From positions 5,022,001-5,086,000 of the forward strand of contig JAETXT010000001.1 of NCBI GenBank assembly GCA_019188255.1: 64,000 bases of DNA, read 5' to 3'. This DNA comes from Verticillium longisporum. Taxonomy: Eukaryota; Ascomycota; Sordariomycetes; Glomerellales; Plectosphaerellaceae. Both the position numbers and the translations under genes were made by a program. Within the stretch, counting starts at the first letter, position 1, and every line of letters begins with the position of its first letter. Under the pieces are notes generated by a model, which made no database searches, was not told the origin of the DNA, and worked only from the letters and a program-made list of their open reading frames with translations. Positions 21,900 to 34,210 of this stretch are shown in pieces.

Positions 21900-24800
21900 C
21901 TAGAAGCCAAACAAGTCCTTGTCCTCTTCATACCCCCATTCTTTCATCGCCGGCAGCACCGCCTTCTGCATCATCACTGGCGGCCCGCACACAAACGTGG
22001 CCGCCCCCTCGCCCGGCGCGAACAAGTTGTTCTTGAGAATCTCCCCCGTCACGTATCCTGTCAGTCCCTTCCATTCATCGCTCGGCCGGCTGAGCACGTG
22101 TACAACCTTCAACTGTCCCTTGCTCTTCTTGACAAGCTCCTCCATCTCCTCCCTCAGCAGAATGTCAGCCTCGGTGTTGTTGGCGTCGACGACCCTGATC
22201 TCCGTCTCGTCATGGCCAGACATCATGACGCGCGAAAGGAGGGAGAACCCAGGCGTCACACCCGATCCGCCGAGAACAAGAGACACACGTCGATACTTGC
22301 GCTCCTCGCCGTCGATGAGGAACGTGCCATTGCCGAGGTAAACAATCTCGCCCGTCGGTCCGCGAATCTCAACCTCCTCGCCGAGCGGCATGCAGTCGAG
22401 GATATTCGACATGGCGCCACCGGGCTGCTGGTCCGTCGGGAAGTACGTCTTGACCACCAACTCAAACGTGCCGTCGCCGTCGCGAAGATCGTGATGCTGC
22501 TCGTTGATGGCCTTGCTGCGCTCTCCGGCCCCCCTGCCGTTGGGGATGCCGTTCTGTACCGGGCTGGCAAGCCGGTCTGGCGTGTCATTCAGCGCAGGCA
22601 GGATCGGCCGCGTCGGCGTGTACGACCGAACGAGCATCTTATCTTTGAGGTGGAAGCCGATGAGGATGTGCTGGCATGTGCCGAGGCCGAGAATCGCCTT
22701 GTGGTCGGGCAGCTGGAACGTGTAGGCGCGCGTGTCCTCGGAGATGGCCTTGCGGGCGATGAGCTTGGTCGGCACCCAGCGGTGTTTCTGCAGCGTCGCC
22801 TTGTTGTCGCCTTTGGACTTGGCCTTCTCGGCAGCCTGCTTTTTGGCGTTCTCCTTGATGAAATTGGCCGCCTTGTCGGTGACGGTGCCCAAGAGGCATT
22901 CTGGGTCGGTCAGCATGGGCTCTGGGGCTTTATCACAAGCATCAACGCACCTTTCAGCTTCTCATAGGCAAAGCCGTCATGGATGCTGCCAAATTCCTCC
23001 GTCGTCTCTGCGTGTACCCGGCCGGCATGCGCCATGATCGGCGCCTTGCCACCCGGGTGCCAGGACATGACGGACGTTGCGTCGTACACCTTGCCGTCGA
23101 CGACGATCCAGCAGTCGTCCTCGGAATCGTGCTTCTCAATCTCCTCACGTGTAAACTGCTTCTGCGGCGTCCCGGCCTCGCGCTTCGCCAGCTCGATCTG
23201 GTTGACGACACTCGGCTGCATCCACCCGCCGTCACCGTTGGCCGGCTCAGTCGGGTGTCGAAAGAGCACGTACGCGCCGTCCGTCTCGTCGTCCTGCGCA
23301 ATCTCCGACTTGACGGTGTACCAGCAATTGTTCATCATGCCCTTGAGGTTCCAAGCCGGGTCCCGCGGCTGCGAGTTTTTAAAGACGTTCCAGCACTTGA
23401 CCATGATGCTCCGCGCCTGCACCATGCGATGCAGCGGCACGTCGACGTGCCAGTGGCACCATGTCCAGAACTTTTGCCGTGGCGGATCGGCAGGTCGGGG
23501 AACTTGCGGATGCAGTAGAGCCAGGTTTCGCCGTCGTCGAGCGAGACTTCGACGCGCTGCACCTCGTGGCCGCCGCCGTCGTAGGCGAACCCCTGGATTC
23601 GGTACTCGGCCCCTTTTCCTTTGCCGGCGTCCTTGAGCAGCATCTTCTCGCCCTGCTGGGGTGCACAATGACCGAGTTGAGATTCTGCTCCATGCACGCC
23701 GTGCCGGGATGGCGGAACATGGTCTCGGCAAAGGGGCTCTCATTGTCCGTGACAAAGGACGGCAGCACGCGGTTGTCCCAGATGTGGTAGTACGAGTCGT
23801 TCTCCTTCTCGGAAACCCAGACCCGCTTGAGCCACTTGACGCATCGCCCGCCGACGTGGCCCGGGATGATGACCCGGACAGGGTAGCCGTGATCCGGCGG
23901 CAGCGGGAGGTCGTTCATCTCGTAGGCCAGCATGTCCCCGTTGCGCGGATCCTTGGCGTCCGCCAGCGGGATGCAGGTCGCGTACTGGCCGGCGCTGAGG
24001 TCCTCCGAGCCCTCAAAGTTGACCCAGCGCCGCGGGCCGTCGTTGCCGAGATCGTCTGGCACGCCGGCCGCGAGCAGCACGTCGCGCAGCAGGGCGCCCT
24101 TCCAGTAGGCGCATCCGCGCCGCCGGCGCCCCAGTTGAAGCCCTGCGTTCTGCGCATCATGTTCAGCTCCTTGCGGCGGTTGCCGTCGCAGGCCATGAAG
24201 ACGGGAATGTTGATGCTGCGGTAGCCGTGCTTCAGCTCGTCCATGGTCAGGGTGAGCTTGCCGTCGTTGATGTCGACCGTGTGGTACTCCCACATCAACC
24301 GCGGCACGGCGCCGTGGTTTCGCACATAGTGCAGCTCGTTGGGCGTGATGAGACCCGCGGCCAGCAGGCCTGTGAGGGGCGCCTCGGCGTTGAGCGGGTG
24401 CTTCCCCGTCAGCCGGATGAGCTCGGCGCTGCGGGGGAACCAGTTGTCAGGCGTGAACTGATCGGCCTCGTCAATGGAGACGTCGCAGCGGTTGTGCTTC
24501 TGCGGCGACTCTTGGTTGCCGTCGTTGGTCCCGAGGTTGGCCATGTAGTCCTTCTCATGTTGCAGGGCCCGCAGGAGCGCTCGCTCCTCATCGGTATACT
24601 TATCCTCGAGCGTCTCGCCCTCGCCCACGTCGTTCTTCCGCTCATCCTTGAGATCGCCGTGGCTCGTCTTGTCGTCATGCGCAGGCTTTGCAGGCTTGCC
24701 GGCGCCGTTCTGTTGTGAGTCTTGTTCTTCTTCCCTCTTCTTCTTTTTTTCCTCCACCTTTTTCTTCTTCGCCTCGTTGATTGGCCACTTTTGCCCATAC

Positions 24801-25141
24801 TTGACCCAGTCCTCGGTACAGTCGAGGGCAAATCGAACGCCTACCGCCCTGTCCTGGGGGTGGATGAGACGAAGGTCGTCCTCGCCGTCAATGACGTCGC
24901 GGAAGTTGATGAGCTCGCCCTTTCGCTTCCTGTCGAGCAGGGCCTCGTACTTCTTCATCGCCTTCTCCCAGTACTTGGGCCCGCCCGGCTCGCCGCTGTA
25001 ACCCGGGACGCGGCCATCGACGTTCTTGAACCCGACGCGGTGGTTGTGCCCCGCACCCCAGTCGGGCTCGTTCTCGATGGCCTGCTCCGAGGACCCGGGA
25101 TGGTCCCGCTTCTCCACGACAAAGTGGCTCGTGCCGCCCAT
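21900..25141 (-). CDS. Nitrate reductase [NAD(P)H], with three apparent frameshifts
   Basis: Two exons, 25141-22951 and 22900-21900, with an intron 22901-22950 (GTGCGT, branch CTGACC, CAG), code for about 1,060 residues. In order: an N-terminal ~250 residues with a Lys/Glu-rich coil; a molybdopterin domain with the ligand cysteine in FMACDGNRRKE and CAYWKGALLRDVLLAAGV; a dimerisation domain; a cytochrome b5 domain with HPGG and a second His in GSIHDGF; and an FAD/NAD(P)H reductase part with RSYTPTRP, GGSGVTPGFSLL, CGPP and a terminal Phe. It reduces nitrate to nitrite in the cytosol, the first step of nitrate assimilation. The frame breaks near 24113-24130 (GC-rich), at 23658-23661 (four C, five expected) and at 23472-23475 (four A, five expected on the coding strand). 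All domains are otherwise well kept, so error is likelier than decay. At over 1,000 residues it is longer than usual nitrate reductases because of the N-terminal extension. Confidence 0.88.
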
Positions 25142-26662
25142 GGTGACAATGGCAATGGGACGTGGTGGTGGGCCTTGGATGTTGCTTCGGAGGACCCGCG
25201 CAGGAGAGGAAGAAGTAGAAACAGAAGAACACAGGGAGAGAGACACGAAGTTGTAGCGGACGGAGAGAAAGGTCAGACCACAAGGTTTCGAGAGCACCAG
25301 TGATGACGTCTTGTGGCTGGTTGCCGGATTCTCCCTTAGATCGTGGGCGGCGCCGCACAAGGGAGGCCGGCGCGGTGGGTCGTTGCCGACGTCTCCGCGG
25401 CTAACGTTGCCGCATGCGGGGTTCCGGCTCGCAATTGGCTCTCCCCGGACAAGTTAGTGGTGCCATGGCTGCATGAGAGCATAACCTAAACATCTGATTG
25501 GGATTGGTGGTCCAATGGGCTGATGTGTATTTGCATGGCGTTTTGCGTCTGGCATAGAAAGTGTGGAGGATCATGGATGATCTGATCTTGGGGCAGACGC
25601 AACTCAGTTTGATCCCTTGGTGGCTGGTCATTCACACCATGAGACGAGAGTCCATGATCCAGCATGATCGTGAGACTCGCCTTTGGGTTCCGTGGCCTGA
25701 CTCGCGGGCAATGATTCAAGCTTTGTGGGCTTTTCACTGACGACCTCGCCGTGTATCGTTTTCAAATGGACTAGATTTTCGAAGGCTACGACGTTACCGC
25801 CACCTTTCCCCGCAGTCAACTGTGCTTTGAGACTGTCATGGTCAGTTGCGCCAAGCATCGCAATACGACGGCGGCCCACGTCTAGAGGAAGGCTTCATGG
25901 CGTGAGATTCTTTTTCATTCTTGTGTACTCAGCCGTGCCAATATGGATGGACTTGGCCATCAGGGCACATCCATTTACTGACGTTGGAAATGTTCTACCT
26001 CTGGGCAACTTCAGGGCTGCCAAAGTCACACGAGACGCCTCCCGCGTTCCCTTGATTCGGGCCGCGCATCAAGAGACAGCCCGGCAGTGAGACATGTCAG
26101 TTTTGAAGACCTTGGTCAAGGAGAGACACCTGTAATTACTATCCAACGACCATGGCCTCGCTGCGTACAGTGTCTCACGACCCTGACCTTTGTGCTTCAA
26201 ATTGACTCATGGTTCTCTTTGAACTCTCACAACTCGGGTGATGTATCGCACCATCAACATCTTGGCTGACGAAGGTACGAGCAACTCCAAGGGTCCGCAG
26301 TGTCGAGACCCTTGGAAATCTCAAGCGGTATGCGGGCCGAGCTAGTCCGTGGAAAGACCCCAGAAATATCCTGATAGGGAGGATCACCTCGGTTTTCTCA
26401 GGAATGTCGAAAAATCATGCCAATGACAGCACCTCGTGGTAGGCGCTGCCCATGGCACAGGCAACCCTCACACTCGCCGTGGAAGTCCCGTCCATAATCA
26501 ATAACGCCACGACTTGCTCTGAACATGCATATAACGACACACACCACAACATTCAGCCCATGCGTCCTGGCCCTGACACAGCTTCATCATCATCCAATCC
26601 CTTTCAATAACTCATCCAAGCCCTACCACAGTCACACTGTACTGTTTTCATCAATCACCGCC
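25142..26662. other. Intergenic, divergent promoter region
   Basis: Separates nitrate reductase (minus) from the HsbA-like gene (plus) and must carry both promoters. The CTCCGCGG site is the only motif I can name. Several short frames show no protein-like features. Confidence 0.55.
25393..25400. promoter_or_regulatory. Possible NirA/NIT4 nitrate-activator site
   Basis: The octamer CTCCGCGG fits the published Aspergillus NirA consensus CTCCGHGG and nearly fits the NIT4 palindrome TCCGCGGA. It lies about 250 bases upstream of the nitrate reductase start codon, where nitrate-specific activation would be expected. One copy only; I saw no convincing GATA-factor cluster next to it. Confidence 0.45.
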
Positions 26663-27264
26663 ATGCAGTTCAAGATCTTTGCCCTCGCTTTCACAGCCCT
26701 CATGGGTTTCGTCCATGCCCAACAGCTCTCGGCCGAAACCCTAGCCGGGGCCATCAACTTCATCGCCGACACCTCCCAGGAAACCAGCGATCTCGTCAGG
26801 CAGATCACCCCATTCAACCCCGTGACATTCGTCACCGCTGTTCCTGTAAGCTCGTGACACTCGCCCCTTCTTTGATCTCGAACGCCCAGACTCATAACCT
26901 GCCGCAGCGCGTCGTCAATAATTTCAAGGCTCTGGCCAACACGGTCGCCTCGAACGCCCTCAAGCTCAAGGGCATCGAAGTGGAGGAGCCTTTCTCCGCG
27001 GACGGCCAGGCCCAGATCTTCGACGCCTTCGTGAACCTGGTCAGGGTCTACAAAAACCTCTTCGACATCTTGTTTCCCCGCTCCAGGATCATCTCTTCGG
27101 TCGGGTTTGGTCCTTCCATCGCTGGCGCCCTTCGCTTTCTCGAGGCTGGCATCGATACGTTCGCTTTAAACATCATCAGGTTTATTCCCAACCACAGTGA
27201 GGTCGCTACCAAGGGCCAGATGGGCCTCAGGCAGCTGTTTGGAGCCGTTCTCGATCGTTTTTAG
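26663..27264 (+). CDS. Small secreted protein, HsbA-like
   Basis: Two exons, 26663-26845 and 26908-27264, encode 179 residues; the intron has donor GTAAGC and ends CCGCAG in phase 0. A signal peptide is clear: MQFKIFALAFTALMGFVHA, then a likely cut before QQ. The mature part is about 160 residues, helical and without cysteine, with alternating hydrophobics (AINFIADTSQETSDLV, VVNNFKALANTVASNALKL, FDAFVNLVRVYKNLFDILF). Size, signal and helical pattern resemble the hydrophobic surface binding protein A / cell-wall galactomannoprotein family, which coats hydrophobic surfaces and recruits cutinases in Aspergillus. The match is by general pattern, not by a diagnostic motif, so the family name is tentative; secretion is well supported. 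Confidence 0.65.
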
Positions 27265-28280
27265 AGACCGAAGAACCAGGGACAAGGTTCATTGCTGGAG
27301 AAGTTGAAAAGTGAAGCGAGAAACACTGGAGGGCTTGGGCTGCAACAGGAATAGATTGCACGATTTTGTTGGTACTTTTCTGGCCGAGAAGTGCAGGGCA
27401 TCAGGTGGCTCGGGGGCTGGTGGCCTGGTAGGAGGAGTTTAGTTCGTTTCTGTGGTTGTATGTGAAGTTACCATGACCATATTGTTATGCCTATCATATC
27501 CGAGTCTTTTCAACAGGGGCTGCCGTGCCGCGCCCGAATTGTCGCTGGCGAGGTGCACGAACATAGGACCACCACATTCGTTTCGACAAGAAGCAGCCGA
27601 GCCTCTTGATTTCCAGGGGCAAGCAGTGTTCAAGGTTGTCCACCATGACGAACCCGGGGCCTTGGTCAATGAGGTGAGCCAAAATGGGTCCCCGACTTGG
27701 TCCATGGAAAGCGTACGGGGATGAGAGGCCAACAGCGGACGAAGACCTGCATTCATTGGCATTCACGACTCAATAGTGTAGCTTTCTAGGACTAGTCAGA
27801 AGATTTATTGTATACCTTAGTTTCACTCCGCCTCTCTTGACAAATGATCTTCCACCCTGGCTTCACCTCGTCTATTCGCCAAACCTAGACACCTCGAGGG
27901 CCAAGAACCGGTTCCCACCCCGCATCAATCAGTTCGCTGGGGAATACGCTTATCACGTGAGATCTGTAGGACGTGCAGATTACGCGACGGATAACAAAGC
28001 CAGCGGGGTAGCCTGGGAATCGTATCAACCCTAACCATGATCCCAGGAACAGGATAACTAATGATGCAATAGAAAGCCGTCTAATTACCGCTTCGAGGAT
28101 AGATTGCTGTCTGCTGGGTAGGGTACCCTTGTCTTCAATTGATCAATTTCCTTTTTATGCTTGGTATCTGCCCAGCGGCCTTCATAAAGAAAGACGAGGT
28201 GCTCAATTTCGCCGACCGACTCGATTGGCAACTGATCATCAACCAAAGACAAGACAACACGCGGGCCAAACGACAGCACC
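27265..28280. other. Intergenic spacer
   Basis: 3' region of the HsbA-like gene and promoter of the RidA-like gene. A minus-strand frame at 27494-27766 has some protein-like text but no start context, introns or known domain. Confidence 0.5.
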
Positions 28281-28832
28281 ATGCGCTTCAATGCCCTCGC
28301 CCTCCTGCCCCTGCTCGGGTCTGCGCTCGCGCAGCTGCAACCCAACTTCACCTCGGACGCTGGCGTGCAGATTTACAACCCTTCCGACTTTTTCGACACG
28401 ACAGGGCCTTGGAGCTTGATGTCCCGCGCTGGCGACACCTTGTACATTGCTGGTATGACGCCACTGATCCCGTGAGAGTATTCGAGGTTGCCTGTGCTGA
28501 CCTCATCTGCCCCAAAAGGCATGCGCGGCATCGTCCCGCTGGACAACAGCCTCGCGCCCGAGGGCCTTCCACGCATTCGCCAAGCCTTCCAGAACATGAA
28601 GAAGCTTGCTGAGTTTGCGGACGTGGAGCTCTACGACTGTGTCCGCCTCGTCGTCTACGTGACCGACATGTTCCGGTACCGGCCCTTGGTCAACCAAGTG
28701 CAGATTGAGCTCTGGGGTACCGACGCGAACAAGTACCCGCCCCGCACGATCATTGAGGTCGATCGCCTCAACCAGGACGACATTGTCGAGGTTGAAGGAA
28801 CATTCCACATGCCTCGTAAGCACAAGTGTTAG
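28281..28832 (+). CDS. RidA/YjgF/UK114-family protein with signal peptide
   Basis: Two exons, 28281-28452 and 28519-28832, code for 161 residues; the intron starts GTATGA and ends AAAAG in phase 1. The body matches the Rid family: DTLYIAGMRGIVP, RIRQAFQNMKKLAEFA, VRLVVYVTDMFRYRPLVN and YPPRTIIEVDRL near the end. The arginine in PPRTIIEV corresponds to the residue that makes RidA proteins enamine/imine deaminases, and it is kept. What is unusual is the start: MRFNALALLPLLGSALAQL is a typical secretory signal peptide, and NFT gives a glycosylation site. Canonical Rid proteins are cytosolic or mitochondrial, so this one appears to be secreted or vacuolar. Confidence 0.85.
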
Positions 28833-30302
28833 GAAAGAGCCTCACGATGCGTCTGAGGAAAGCCTGGGAACAATGTGGTTGATAGGTTCATTGTTTAATG
28901 ATGGTTTGGTGGCATGAGAGCGATACTGTCTTTATAGGCGAGCATTTAGATAATCCGGATGACCATGAGCGACAACCATATGATCCATCAAAGTGAGACA
29001 TCTCGAGATCACTCTCCAGGGGCTACCCTAGGGAGAAACTGCAAGGCCACGAGGGGGGCTGAACGACGTGGAATGATCAAGAAAAAAGAAAGAACAAAAG
29101 AGTCATGATGGCAGGGTTCTCACTGTTCCGTATGGATTTAGCGTTCTATTGCTTGCTGCAACATCTCAGGATCGTCCTTCATCCGTCGGTGGGGCATGAG
29201 ACGCGATTTTCTCGTCAAGCTGGTCAGCGCGAACAATGTGTCCCTGAATGGCAAGCTAATCGTGAAAGCCTGCCGAGATGATTCGACGCCGTCTGGCATT
29301 GCCACGAGATGCAGTGCAGCGGTGGCGAGCCCGGGAAGGCCCCCGAAACGTTCCTCGTGTTGGCCCTGGTGAGCAAGTTCCCTCATCAAAAGCCACATCA
29401 GCCTGGAGAAATGTGAACGGACATTCTACATGTACATGTAAGCTCTTGGTCAGGGTCTTTGACACTTTGGGGGGTGCTTTGATTGTGTGGCCTGCTTTAC
29501 TCGTTCCTGCTGAAATGGCCTCCCTTGCGGCCCATCCCGCTGGCCGTTGCATCGCCTCCCTGCCAGGCCTGGGGAAACTCGCCAGGACTGAGCTTTGACC
29601 GTCACAGCACGCCGACAGAAATTGAAGAGAGAGAGTTGTATGCTCAGGATGTGATGACTCGACCCGGCATCACGGCTAGCCTCTACGAGTTAGGAATCCG
29701 CGCTTGGCGCCGCTTTTGCGGGCGCAGCGTCAAGATCAGGGCTGTCGGTCGAAATGAAAGACAGGGTCGATCCATGACGCTAATGTTGGGGGGAAATAAA
29801 GTTATCGCTACTGCAAGGGAACACCCCTGTGCAGCCTACCACGAAACCCGGGTCATGGTCCATTGGAGCAATGACCAACCTGGTCGCTTGGCGGACGCCC
29901 AGAACCTGTATAGTCGTCTACATAGTACTCAAACGTTGATCCATCCCACTCCGGAAGGATCGTTGCAGTCTTCGCATGCACGGGATGGTGGGCAGACCGG
30001 TGAGCTGAGGGGCAGGCTGCTGCTGCTTCTGGGTAAAGCCCTCGATGCAGTTAATCAAGCGTTGATCAATGCAAAACTCGGCTGCCGGATCCTGGTGAGG
30101 TCGCTCGATGAAGAATCTGACCCTGAACCGCTGATGAGGAGCCGTGGTCAAAAATAGGGTTGGTATCCGCAAGATCCCCCTCTCGAAGGTTTCCGATCTG
30201 TTGTTTGTTCGCATGCTCTATTCTACTTTGATCAGGTTTGCTAGAGCCTGCTATGTCGATCAGCTGCTTTCGCACCTGGATACTCCCGTCTGAAGATTAG
30301 CG
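28833..30302. other. Intergenic, no gene recognised
   Basis: Contains an open frame of about 220 codons (29483-30157, plus strand) and overlapping minus-strand frames, but composition and lack of motifs argue against coding. The GPCR promoter must lie at the right end. Confidence 0.5.
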
Positions 30303-31530
30303 ATGGCCGAGTCAAGACCAATCGACTATGTGATCTCGGTGCCCACATTCATCGGGTCCCTACTGTCGTTCCTGGGCTCTGCGACGGCCCTAGGATTCCA
30401 GATTCTTCGCCCGCCGCGACGACATTTCCGCCATGCTCTTATCATCAACCTTTTGTTGGCAGGCAAGTTAACGCTGGGATTCATATTCGGTGCTTTTTCT
30501 CATCTAACGTGAAATAGATCTCATCTATGGGCTAGGAAACACCATTTCTGGCGCCGTCTTCCTCATCAACGGCCGTACACCGAGTCCGTTCTCCAAGCCG
30601 AGCACACTATGTCTTGTCAGTGGCTGGTTCAGCCAGGCGAACGCCCAGCACATTGACTTCAACATTCTGATCATTTCCATCATTGTTCTTTTGTCCGTTG
30701 TGAGGAAGGACTCCATCGCCGAGCTGGATACCAAATGGCAGGTTCTGATCTGCTTCTCGGCATGGCTTCCTGGCTTCACCACCGGTACGGCAACCTCGAG
30801 CAACTCTCAAACCTCGTGGCATGGCGAATATGACTAACTTTTGTAATCAGGAACCATTGGTCTCGCGCTGAATTCATACGGTTACGTCAGTGGCAACTGG
30901 TGCTGGATCAGGAGCAACAGACTCGACCTGCGCTATGGCCTCTCCCACGGCTGGCGCATCGCCATCTTCTTCGTCACGATCGTCATCTACACCTACATCT
31001 ACATCAAGCTGAAGCGCGTCTTCAAGGGCCTCAGGAGCATGTCCACGGCCACCGGCACGCGCAGGAAAACAGATCACATGGTCACGGTGCCCTCTGACCC
31101 CGACAACAACGACACGCAGAAGATTCTCGTCGCCCACTCCGTCTCCGTCAGCCACGAGATGCAAAACCTCCCGCGAACACCAGACACGGCGGACCATGAG
31201 CACGGCTATAATAACGATCCCGTGACGCAGTCGACGGTCACGGCGTCTGGGACCGACAGCAGGCCTTTTGAGGCGTCGCGCATGCCGGCGGCGCCCAATG
31301 TCAGGAAGATGCTGCTCATGAACGGATACCCGATCGCGTACATCATTCTGTGGATGCCCGGCATCGCGAACAGGTTGGCTGAGTCGGTTGGAAAGTCTCC
31401 GCGGTGGCTGAGCGCCATGCAGGCCTCGACGCAGTATATTGGCCTGATCAACGCGTTGACGTACGGCTTGAGCGAGCAGATGCGACAAGGCGTGTGGAAG
31501 AAGTTGAAGGATACCGGTGGAAGAAGATGA
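30303..31530 (+). CDS. Seven-TM GPCR, Git3/cAMP-receptor-like
   Basis: Three exons, 30303-30462, 30518-30784 and 30851-31530, give 368 residues. Seven hydrophobic segments are visible: TM1 after ISVPTF, TM2 HALIINLLLADLIYGLG, TM3 ending in IISIIVLLSV, TM4 ICFSAWLPGF, TM5 GWRIAIFFVTIVIYTYIYI, TM6 LLMNGYPIAYIILWMPG, and TM7 before YGLSEQMRQGVW. A ~100-residue polar loop separates TM5 and TM6. This arrangement and the C-terminal motif resemble fungal cAMP-receptor-like and Git3 glucose-sensing receptors acting through G-alpha/adenylate cyclase at the plasma membrane. Intron 1 uses a GC donor (GCAAGT): only that site joins LLLA to DLIYGLG in frame. Intron 2 is GTACGG to CAG. The ligand is unknown. 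Confidence 0.85.
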
Positions 31531-34210
31531 GTTTGAGTTGGGCACGATGAGGGGGTTTATGAATCACCGATATCTCGACATGTTTTGTTTGATTATAGTC
31601 GTTGTCGTCATCTTTTCCTCGGATGGGCGTCCTGTTGTGAAGGATTTGGGGATCACAGAGCTTAGAGGGCACACAGCGCCGCCATGGATGTCTTGTTTTC
31701 TCTCTTCTCGAGAATCCGTCTGTTCGGAGTTTCAGGACCCTGGGCAACTTTGCGCTTCGGAATGTATCATAGTCCTGGAGTAATATTATATGGTACTTTG
31801 CTTGTGGAACTAATTGACTTGACTTTACCGAAGTTAGATGGTCGTGCTTGGTGGACATGTCACATCTCATATGTTCCAGCAGCCAGGTTGAGATGCATTG
31901 AGTTGGAACGCTGAAAATATGTCTCTGTGGTATATGTAAACCTCCGGGAGACCCTCACTTCAGGGCTTAGCGCCTCTACGGCTTCCTTGGGCGAACGGAC
32001 AGACGCAAACGCTAACAACGGCTGATCATTACGGCAGAGGGCGGCGGGGCATCGGCCGCAAGCCCTAGCGGCGGGGCGTCTCGGGCTAAAAGTCAGGTAG
32101 CTGTAGGGCAGGTTATTGCCATGGGTCGCAAAAGTCTGGGACAGCATGATTTGGGACCAACGAGGAGCGTAAATCAGACGCCTCTTGGTCGTTGAGGTGA
32201 GCTCTCGCCAAGCACTGAAAGGTGCTTGTGCATGAGTTCCAGTGCTCTGGGACCGAAAAGCGAGGGACCAACTTGTTCGAACATGCCAATGAATGCCACC
32301 CACTACTGTAGCGGCATTCAAGGTCGACTCGTGCTAGGGTAGGTGGGAATCCTACCCCTGGCAGTTTGGTGGAGGTGCATGACGCAAGACGGCCGTGAGC
32401 TCTGCTGAGTTCGTTTACGCACGGAAGGCAGATGTGCTGAAGGTAAGCTAGGTAAACACTGTTACATACTTGTTGATCAAGATGGAGTCGAAATAAATGA
32501 ATGCTGTAGATGCTCGCCCAAATTGAGGGAGAGCACGTTTAGGCCCACTTGATCTCAGGTCTTACTTGTAGAAGCTGTAATACTCCGAGCATACATGTAC
32601 TGCTCCGGGCAGCAAGAATCAAGTCCCAAATTAAGAAAAAACCAGGACTCTGACACGTTCTGGAGGTGATTGGGATAAAGACAAAAGCGGCGTGACTTGG
32701 CAGCGGTACTTGATCATGAAAGTCTGTTGAAGCTGATGCCGCGGACGCAGCTCCGCCACAACGGTCGGTCGCGTCGTTACTTGCGCTAGTTGGGGTCGAC
32801 CCTGTATCCTTTAAGCTCATCACTGCCACTGGCGGTCGGGCCAAGGGTAGGGTTGAATCATCCAACACTACAATCTTTCAAGCCAAAGATGGGCTTCGAC
32901 ATGGATGAAATGTAATGTCGAAGATGCGATTGTCGGAGACCAGTCAGATATAGAGAGACTCGACGAATCCTTTGGGGCACTCACCCTTGAACAGACGCAG
33001 ACTGCTGCCACCCCGGCTGGAGGACATTGTCCTGCTACTGTGAAGGGGGAGAGGATCGCGATGCTGGTGGGCGATACGAGGCCAAGAATTGACAAGACCC
33101 GCTAAATCTGTCGGGGCAGTCGGAGGGCCTGCGTGGCTTGCGTTAGCGCCACACGGCCACCTGCATTCTCCGCGCCGATTCTCTCACAGCCTGCAACTGC
33201 CCCTTGAACCGCCCCCGCTTCTGGAAATTGGATGAAGGAATGCATCCTTGCCTTCGCCAGAACACCTGACGAACTGTCGAATTGACGCAACCATGAGCTG
33301 GCTTCTTCACCAGGGAGAAATTGTCTGTGAATAAAACGAGGGCAAAATATCTGTCGCCTCGATGGCTACACCTCCCGATGCGAAGCCCCTCCATCGCCAT
33401 GTCATACTCACCAGGCATCTGCCAACCTTGTGGCTTCGTTGGCGGCAAAGGAGAGCCACTGGTCACCCATCACATCTCACACGTGTCCGCGAAAGATAAA
33501 CAGCAACGTGTGCCTGGAGTAGGGATCTCTGCAGCAGCCCGCCAAGGAGAACGGTCCAGCACTCGACATAAACTCGGCTGGCGACCTGGCACCGCCACTG
33601 CCCAGCATCTTCGTCTATTCGTGCATGGGACCCAGGCCCAGACTGGTGGGATCGTCAGGAACCTACTCCCCCGTCGCAACTGTTCGGCACCCCGGCCGCT
33701 GGAGGAGTCGAGAAGAGGGCAAGGAGGGGCACCAACTGCCTCCTACAGAAATTAATCGGACGGTGGAGGGGGTCCTTTTTTTTTCCAGACGCCTTGGCAC
33801 CAGCGACACAAGCGACAATATTTCCCATCGGCCTGCCTGTTACATCCAAGATTGACTACGTCCCCACTGTTGCCCAGTCGCCTCGTCAAACAAGGCGGGC
33901 GTGCTGTCATGAGCCATTCATCATCTGGCAGGCGCCGACTGGCGGAGCCCATCCGCAAGTCCAGAGTCCGGGGCCTTACTATCTTTATGTACTACTCGTC
34001 CGAGGAAGCAATGCAGACAAGGCACCGCGCGGCGCGGCATGACACCCGAAAATATAGGGGACCCATCAGGAACAGAACAAGGATGCCGTATGATCGACGA
34101 ATATTACCAGCGGCCCGCCCGCCTGGCCTTGCCGGGCGGGTTTCTCGATCGTTCATCCGCTTTCCCATCCTTTCTTGACTCACTCGTTCGTCAAGCTTAG
34201 GTTCGCGGCC
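31531..34210. other. Intergenic, no gene recognised
   Basis: 2.7 kb between two plus-strand genes. Frames of 60-150 codons occur on both strands but none shows domains or splice structure. A T-rich run near 33776-33785 and a GGCCCGCCCGCC/GGGCGGG GC-rich inverted pair near 34113-34141 precede the PQQ-WSC gene. Confidence 0.5.

Noticed and set aside
21900..25141. Reading the nitrate reductase as several separate genes or as a clear pseudogene
   Set aside because: Domains run on in the right order with only one- or two-base shifts, two of them in homopolymers, and no nonsense codons within domains; one gene with sequence errors is the simplest reading.
29483..30157. Plus-strand frame of about 224 codons before the GPCR gene
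   Set aside because: No domain, poor start context, equally open antisense frames.
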